This document shows, piece by piece, positions 59,069 through 64,000 of a stretch of DNA of 64,000 nucleotides. The notes beneath the pieces were generated by a model that had not been told where the DNA came from, searched no databases, and was given only the letters and a program-made list of their open reading frames with translations. Position 1 is the first letter of the stretch. Each line of letters opens with the position of its first letter. Origin of the DNA: Clostridium sp. CAG:967 (GTDB lineage: Bacteria > Cyanobacteriota > Vampirovibrionia > Gastranaerophilales > Gastranaerophilaceae); the NCBI GenBank assembly GCA_000433095.1, contig HF991479.1, positions 62,699-126,698 on the forward strand. The letters are read 5' to 3'. The position numbers were made by a program, and so were the translations under genes.

Positions 59069-61057
59069 ATGTTTGAGTGGGATTTAAGAAATAAAGTAAT
59101 AGCTGGCTCAACAGCTCTAATAATACTGTTTTCTGTCGGATTGTATTTTGGAAAAATTTATCAGCCCCCTGCTAAGACCGATAAAATTTATTCAGAAGCT
59201 CTGACAGATTATAACAAAGGCAACTACCAAAATGCGTATTATTTATTTTCACGCATTACATTGTTTTCAAATTTAAAACCGATTGCAATTTATCATCAGG
59301 CGGAATGTGCGAAAATGCTTAATGATGACAAATCGGAATTAAAACAATATCAGCTCTTGTTCAATAATTATCCGAAACATAAATTAAGCATCCGTTCAAG
59401 ATATCTGGCAGGACAAAAACTTTTGAGTGAAAATCCGCAGCTTGCAAAGAAATATTTTGAAAATATCATTCATAATGCTCCGGATACTGATTATGCTATA
59501 GCATCCGAATATTATCTCGGGGTAATAATGATTGATAAATATAAGGATGATAAAATTATTCCTCAATCCGTTGTTACTGATGCTGAAAATTGTTTCAGGC
59601 ACTATCTGAAAAAAGCTCCGTCAGGAAAACATGCTCTTAATGCCGTTAATATCTGGCTTGCTTTAAACGATAATATTACAAGTGATGATTACATCATGCT
59701 TGCAAAAACGTGTTACTTGTTTGGCGAGTATGCGAAAGCCAGAGAACTTTTACATAAAGCAAATGCTAATGAAGCATGGGCGCTTGATGTAAAAAATTCT
59801 TATGCTATGAATAATCAAACACGTGCAAAATTTTTAACGGAAAATGGTCTGCAAAAATATGCTCAGTACGCTGATGAGGATGATATTATCAATGCAATTG
59901 ATATTTACACCGGGCTGGCTTCCTCAAAAACACAGGCAGTTGACAGACTTTTAAGTATCGCATCAGGAAAAGGCAGAGATTATCTTCTTAGTCTGAAATG
60001 CCGGAATGTGGCACAAAAAGACAAGGCTATGTGCTACAGCCATTTATATTTAAAATATCCTGACGGAAGATTTTCTGCTGATGCTCTTGCAAATATTTTC
60101 TTTGCAAAAATAAAATCACATGATTACGAAAATGCTAAAAAAATCGGCAGAGATCATCTTAATAAATTCCCTGATTCTAATTCTGCTCCAATGGTCATGT
60201 ACTGGATGGGCAAAATTTGTGAAAAAACAAATAATTACGATGAATATATGGGCTATTACAGAAACGTAATTACTAAATTCCCTGACTCATATTATGCATA
60301 TCGTGCGTACCTTAAAATAAACAGATTGACAGGACCGCTGATTACGAGCTATATAAATCCGCAGCCTGTGGTTTATCCGTATAAATATACAAAGAACAAT
60401 ATTATAGTTAAGCTTGTTGATTTGCAGGATTATGATATTATCAGCGAACTTGTTAATGATGAATTTATTAAAAGCTGGGTGCTTTATAAAAAAGGTGATT
60501 ACTCTCATTCAATGCTTGTTGCAAGAGATGCTATGGATAAAATTACACAAAAGCCTGACAAGTATGATTTGAGATGGCGTCTGGTTTATCCCGTTATTTT
60601 TTATGATGATGTAAAAAAATATGCAGGACAAACAGGAAACAATCCGCCGCTTATGCTTGCTTTAATCAGAGAGGAAAGCTATTTTGATCCGCTTGCGCAA
60701 AGTATAGTCGGTGCAAGCGGTCTTATGCAGCTAATGCCTGCTACAGCAAATGAAATTAATTCTAAATTCAATCTTGGTCTAAGCTCTTATGATGCTTTAT
60801 TCAACCCTTATATAAATATAAAATTGGGTAACTATTATTATGAATTCCTGAGAAAAAATCTGGAAGGCTATGATGTTTCTTCAGTTGCTGCATACAATGG
60901 AGGTATCGGCTCCATTCAAAAATGGAAAACCTCACTTCATTATAACGACACTGATGAATTTGTGGAACAAATCCCTTACCCTGAAACAAAAAATTACGTA
61001 AAAAAAGTGTTTAGAAGTTACTGGAATTATATAAGAATATATAACGGGAATAATTAA
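59069..61057 (+). CDS. Membrane-anchored soluble lytic transglycosylase (Slt70-like)
   Basis: About 662 residues. An N-terminal membrane anchor (residues 8-26) leads to a long TPR-like helical superhelix (YNKGNYQNAYYLFSRI and similar repeats). The C-terminal SLT lysozyme-like domain has LALIREESYFDP, which supplies the catalytic Glu, then SGLMQLMPATANE and AAYNGG. It cleaves peptidoglycan glycan strands with formation of 1,6-anhydro-muramic acid. A GTG at 59063 is an alternative start, but the ATG fits the promoter position. Confidence 0.93.
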   Translation: MFEWDLRNKVIAGSTALIILFSVGLYFGKIYQPPAKTDKIYSEALTDYNKGNYQNAYYLFSRITLFSNLKPIAIYHQAECAKMLNDDKSELKQYQLLFNNYPKHKLSIRSRYLAGQKLLSENPQLAKKYFENIIHNAPDTDYAIASEYYLGVIMIDKYKDDKIIPQSVVTDAENCFRHYLKKAPSGKHALNAVNIWLALNDNITSDDYIMLAKTCYLFGEYAKARELLHKANANEAWALDVKNSYAMNNQTRAKFLTENGLQKYAQYADEDDIINAIDIYTGLASSKTQAVDRLLSIASGKGRDYLLSLKCRNVAQKDKAMCYSHLYLKYPDGRFSADALANIFFAKIKSHDYENAKKIGRDHLNKFPDSNSAPMVMYWMGKICEKTNNYDEYMGYYRNVITKFPDSYYAYRAYLKINRLTGPLITSYINPQPVVYPYKYTKNNIIVKLVDLQDYDIISELVNDEFIKSWVLYKKGDYSHSMLVARDAMDKITQKPDKYDLRWRLVYPVIFYDDVKKYAGQTGNNPPLMLALIREESYFDPLAQSIVGASGLMQLMPATANEINSKFNLGLSSYDALFNPYINIKLGNYYYEFLRKNLEGYDVSSVAAYNGGIGSIQKWKTSLHYNDTDEFVEQIPYPETKNYVKKVFRSYWNYIRIYNGNN

Positions 61058-61111
61058 ATTTTTAAATTGTAAACTTTTATTAAAATGAATTTAAAATGCC
61101 TGAAACCCGCT

Positions 61112-61144
61112 TATAATCCTTCATAGGATAGGATAGGATAGGAT
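61112..61144 (+). repeat. Pentanucleotide tandem repeat at a transcription start
   Basis: Four and a half copies of ATAGG (61123-61144) begin 6 bases downstream of a perfect TATAAT (61112-61117) and are followed by GGGTGGGGCACTGGC. Changes in copy number would alter the start of the mRNA for the 61241 gene. Confidence 0.7.
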
Positions 61145-61240
61145 GGGTGGGGCACTGGCAATATTTTTCGGCTCTTTTTCTTTAAATGTATATACGAGGT
61201 ATATATTTTTAAGAAGTGTGAAAACACGAAAGGAGCAATT

Positions 61241-62893
61241 ATGAGCGTAGACAATGTGCAAGGCGGCGACAAAACAGTAACTTATATTAAAGGTAAACCT
61301 GTTTTGGTCGAGCAAAAAACTTCGGAAAAAACAACAGGTTCTATTATGGTATCTGATGAAACAACTCTATCTTCTTCTATAAAAACTAATCCAAATGAAG
61401 TTGTTATTTTCCCCAAAAAAGAAAAAGCCGTAAAGGAAAACGGTGAAATAGTTTTTTCAAAAGATATGACGGATGAGCAGATTGAAAATCTTCAAAAACT
61501 AAAAGATGCACAGGAATTTATGAAGACCGATGAAGGCAAAAAGCTTTCCGAAAGTATGCTTAATCAGCAGACTGATATTTCAAAAGGTCAGAGAAAATGG
61601 CTTAAAAAACAAGGAATTGATGCCGATGCTTTTGTGCAAGAATGGAACAGGCAAAATCCGGACAGCATTAATAATAAAAAATTCATAAAGGAAAAAGCCG
61701 AAAATGCAAGAGATGAAATGGCAGCATATGCTAAAGGTTTTCTGGGTAAACAGGAAATGAAATCAAACAAACCGGAACAGAAAGAACAAAGAGGATTAAA
61801 AGGTTTGTTTAAAAAGAAAGAAAAAGAAGTTGTTAAAAAAGACACAACTTATTCTGACAGAGGCATGAAGATTAAACATCATTCGTCAACTGATGCCTCA
61901 AGAGAAGATCTGATTGCACATGATGTTACCGATGAAATTGCACGTGACGGAAACAGCTTCTTAAATGCTTTTAATAAAGAAGCCGGCGGAAAAAGACGTG
62001 CTAAATTTAAAGAAATAGATGACAACGGTAATGATGTCACATATAAAGTCCGTTATAATAAAGACGGTTCCGTAAAAAAAGTTGTTGTAAAAAGCGATGA
62101 AACCGGAAAACTAACCGTAAAACGTGAAAAAGACGGAGATATTACGGTTAAAGGCGATCTTCAAGCCGAATATGCAATTGAAGACGGACAAACAATCGAA
62201 ACAATTAAAGAAAAGAATGTTCAAAAATTCGAAGAAGTTAAAACAATAACTAATGAAAATACATACCTGCAAAAAGATAAATTGATTATAAAAGAACGTG
62301 AGAATTGTCCTGATCCTGTAGTTCCTGATATTTCTTACAAAAAATTACGTGGTGAAATGATTAGTGATATGCCTGCAAGAGATAAAGTATACAACGGATC
62401 TGACGGAAAAAAACATACAGCTGTTTCCGGTGATACAATTAGAGAAATTGCTGACGAAAAAGGAGTAGCATACCTGGTAAAAGGCTACTGCGGCAACCCT
62501 GCAACTGCAAAATATGAAGCCTCAACAGAAGCTTTTCGGGGCAACTTAAACCAGCAAAATGCCAAGTTCATGACCGGATGTTTTATTCATGCCAATTTAA
62601 CAACTGCTAAAAATGGTCCTAACGGTCGTGAAATTAATGAAAGAACTCCTGATTATGAAAAATTAAACGATTTAATTAATGCTGCCTATGCCAGAGATCA
62701 GGAAGTTATTAGAATTGCAGGTCCTGATGCAAAAAATCAAATTCTTGGTTATATAAAACTTGAAATTGATGAACATAATAAAAACTGCAAAGGAGGGCAT
62801 GCTCCAAATTCTAACAATACCCCTCTGGACATGTCTAAATTCCCGGAATGGTTTCAAAAATTACCTAACACAATACAACAGCAAGTTAAATAA
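61241..62893 (+). CDS. Hypothetical 550-residue charged protein
   Basis: A hydrophilic protein without signal peptide or membrane segment, starting MSVDNVQGGDKTVTYIKGKP, preceded by an AAAGGAG site. The middle is Lys/Glu-rich (GLFKKKEKEVVKKD), then a YD-like stretch (YKVRYNKDGSVKKVVVKSDE) suggests beta-strand pairs. Around residues 385-400 the run GDTIREIADEKGV resembles the start of a LysM motif, but the second half does not. Four cysteines lie in the C-terminal third. I do not recognise the family. It has its own promoter and a strong terminator. Confidence 0.75.
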   Translation: MSVDNVQGGDKTVTYIKGKPVLVEQKTSEKTTGSIMVSDETTLSSSIKTNPNEVVIFPKKEKAVKENGEIVFSKDMTDEQIENLQKLKDAQEFMKTDEGKKLSESMLNQQTDISKGQRKWLKKQGIDADAFVQEWNRQNPDSINNKKFIKEKAENARDEMAAYAKGFLGKQEMKSNKPEQKEQRGLKGLFKKKEKEVVKKDTTYSDRGMKIKHHSSTDASREDLIAHDVTDEIARDGNSFLNAFNKEAGGKRRAKFKEIDDNGNDVTYKVRYNKDGSVKKVVVKSDETGKLTVKREKDGDITVKGDLQAEYAIEDGQTIETIKEKNVQKFEEVKTITNENTYLQKDKLIIKERENCPDPVVPDISYKKLRGEMISDMPARDKVYNGSDGKKHTAVSGDTIREIADEKGVAYLVKGYCGNPATAKYEASTEAFRGNLNQQNAKFMTGCFIHANLTTAKNGPNGREINERTPDYEKLNDLINAAYARDQEVIRIAGPDAKNQILGYIKLEIDEHNKNCKGGHAPNSNNTPLDMSKFPEWFQKLPNTIQQQVK

Positions 62894-62910
62894 TATATTA
62901 TATATATGTA

Positions 62911-62943
62911 AACAGCACCTGAATTTTTTCAGGTGCTGTTTTA
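62911..62943 (+). terminator. Intrinsic terminator
   Basis: AACAGCACCTGAA-TTTT-TTCAGGTGCTGTT is a perfect 13-bp stem followed by TTTTA. It also faces the convergent gene at 62966. Confidence 0.92.
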
Positions 62944-62965
62944 TTCAATGATAAACAAGTTTATA

Positions 62966-63403
62966 CTAAAGCATGTTTTTTCTAATATTTTCTTTTTGTT
63001 TGTCAATCTTTTTAATTCTTCTTTCAATTGATTTAATTTGTTTGTCTAAAGCTTTTCTTTCAGCTTTAACAGCAGTATATTGTGCATCAACGTCAGAATA
63101 TTTTGATTTGTAATTTAATAGTTCGTTTCTAACATCAACTTGTGCGTTATCAAGCTGAATGATAGCATTTTGCAATTTAGCATTTCCGGCAGGTTCATCG
63201 CTTAATCCTGCTGTAGAAGTTGCCTTTGGTGCAGCTGTAACAGGAGCCGGTGTTGTAGCGGTTGCAGATGTTCTTACGGGTGTGCCGTATGCAGTGTCAT
63301 CGAAATTTAACGGAGTGAAAGCGTTTCCGTCAGCAAAAGCTGCACAAGAGCATGCCATTAATACAGCTAGAGATAATACACAGTTCTTTAATGTTTTTTT
63401 CAT
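62966..63403 (-). CDS. Small exported protein with C-terminal coiled coil
   Basis: A 145-residue secreted protein. MKKTLKNCVLSLAVLMACSC with AAFADG is a signal peptide; cleavage could be by signal peptidase I after AFA, or the LMAC run could be a weak lipobox. A low-complexity Thr/Ala/Pro segment (about residues 40-75) leads to a Lys/Glu-rich coiled coil (KQIKSIERRIKKIDKQKENI). The AAGGAG site is good. It could be an envelope-spacer protein. No catalytic motif is seen. Confidence 0.8.
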   Translation of the reverse strand: MKKTLKNCVLSLAVLMACSCAAFADGNAFTPLNFDDTAYGTPVRTSATATTPAPVTAAPKATSTAGLSDEPAGNAKLQNAIIQLDNAQVDVRNELLNYKSKYSDVDAQYTAVKAERKALDKQIKSIERRIKKIDKQKENIRKNML

Positions 63404-63769
63404 GTTAAATTCTCCTTTAAGGTTATTATAATAATATATCTGGTTTTAGATTGCTATATAATATATAAGTATAATTTATCGAACATTAAAAAAACTCATT
63501 CATTTTAATGAAAAATATCGGGAACTTTTTTTGATAATATGCATCTATGTAATTGTGTGATTTACAAATGTGAATTTTTGTAAATAGCTGAAACGCTTGT
63601 AATGAGTTGGTTTTTAAGAAATTAGTAAAAAAGCTTTAAAAACATGAAAAACATGTGCTTGATTTAAAATCATCTTTTGCATAGAATAAAAGACGTGCCC
63701 AGTGCACAGAGAACATTCTAAAAAATTAATACTGAGTTAAGAAAAATTAAAGATTTTTAAATAAATCGC
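63404..63769. other. AT-rich intergenic region, nothing recognised
   Basis: About 370 bases without a credible ORF. It includes the promoter region of the leftward exported-protein gene and several poly-A and poly-T runs, but no tRNA and no terminator-quality hairpin that I can support. Confidence 0.6.
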
Positions 63770-63797
63770 TTGACAAAGAAAATTGACATAATAGAAT
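63770..63797 (+). promoter_or_regulatory. Strong promoter of a downstream, probably stable-RNA operon
   Basis: Consensus TTGACA (63770-63775), a 16-base spacer and TAGAAT (63792-63797) face rightward out of the window. The following 200 bases have no ORF but contain TTGACAACAGAATAGCTGAA, reminiscent of rRNA leader or spacer boxA-like sequences. Confidence 0.5.
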
Positions 63798-63803
63798 AGT
63801 AAA

Positions 63804-64000
63804 TGCGGATGACACTAGCAAATAAAAATAATGCATCTGATAAATAATTAAAGTAAACCCCAATTCAATATGATTGTGTCTGCAATGCAGAGCTTCTTAC
63901 GAAGCGGTCGAAAAAAAGATTTGTACATTGACAACAGAATAGCTGAAAACGACATAATACTTTGTTAATTCAAAAAAAGATAAAGGACAACAATAAACGC
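63804..64000 (+). ncRNA. Untranslated leader, possibly of a 16S rRNA operon (partial)
   Basis: A long non-coding leader continues to the window edge. A hairpin (GCTTC-TTAC-GAAGC) lies near 63891-63904. That it leads to rRNA is inference from promoter strength, lack of coding and the boxA-like text; the rRNA itself is not in the window. Confidence 0.35.

Overview
Organism. The window looks like a chromosomal piece of a low-GC, anaerobic, non-photosynthetic relative of cyanobacteria, most likely a gut Gastranaerophilales (Vampirovibrionia, 'Melainabacteria'). This is inferred from a mix of genes. An LdpA-like double [4Fe-4S] protein and a Ycf45/R3H-type AAA ATPase are typical of the cyanobacterial lineage. 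Strictly anaerobic enzymes (class III ribonucleotide reductase NrdDG, a four-subunit 2-oxoacid:ferredoxin oxidoreductase, pyruvate phosphate dikinase) sit beside them, with many type IV prepilin-like proteins and no photosynthesis genes. No taxonomic marker RNA lies inside the window, so the placement is an inference.

Layout. 1-5.6 kb: a leftward translation/transcription operon infA-rpmJ-rpsM-rpsK-rpsD-rpoA-rplQ-truA-rplM-rpsI, ended by a strong bidirectional terminator. Two unusual spacers flank rpmJ. 5.7-9.6 kb: a prepilin-like gene interrupted by a C10 tract, a small unknown protein, then signal peptidase I, a polyprenyl diphosphate synthase and a family 2 glycosyltransferase. 9.7-13.7 kb: a leftward group of four lineage-type unknown proteins (two membrane- or coil-rich, one helical-repeat, one member of a two-copy paralogous family). 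13.8-19.5 kb: a second prepilin gene split by a G10 tract, a cobalamin riboswitch controlling nrdD-nrdG, and a third prepilin-like gene with a G10 leader. 19.5-24.2 kb: DciA-like protein, NrnA, YihY, site-2 protease, spermidine synthase. 24.2-25.6 kb: an accessory patch with two tiny hydrophobic peptides in a tandem arrangement resembling type I toxin-antitoxin loci, and two HTH-type proteins. 25.7-34.3 kb: DUF1796-like protein, HIT protein, 5'-nucleotidase, beta-lactamase-like hydrolase, LdpA-like protein with a GC-rich in-frame insert, DRE-TIM aldolase, ClpB. 34.3-37.5 kb: a fourth G10 leader and a prepilin / YadA-head / peptidase S74 fusion protein, then an acyltransferase broken by a 38-bp tandem duplication. 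37.5-46.9 kb: the second paralogue, the Ycf45-like ATPase, ppdK and the ferredoxin oxidoreductase operon. 47-62.9 kb: a 2615-residue coiled-coil protein, a glycolate-oxidase-type flavoprotein, a zincin-like protein, ManC, a lytic transglycosylase and a 550-residue unknown. 63-64 kb: a small exported protein and a promoter with a long untranslated leader, probably the start of an rRNA or other stable RNA operon.

How it works together. Most genes are housekeeping. The coherent accessory theme is the surface: four prepilin-type proteins, each with a homopolymer G/C tract of exactly ten in its leader region, one of them carrying trimeric-adhesin head repeats and a self-processing tail chaperone. 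In two of them the tract puts the translation start and the pilin body one base out of frame, so that eleven G/C would restore a complete prepilin. That is the pattern expected for slipped-strand phase variation, although a homopolymer miscall in the assembly would look the same. This, the fusion protein, the tandem toxin-like loci and the giant coiled-coil protein are the parts most worth following up.
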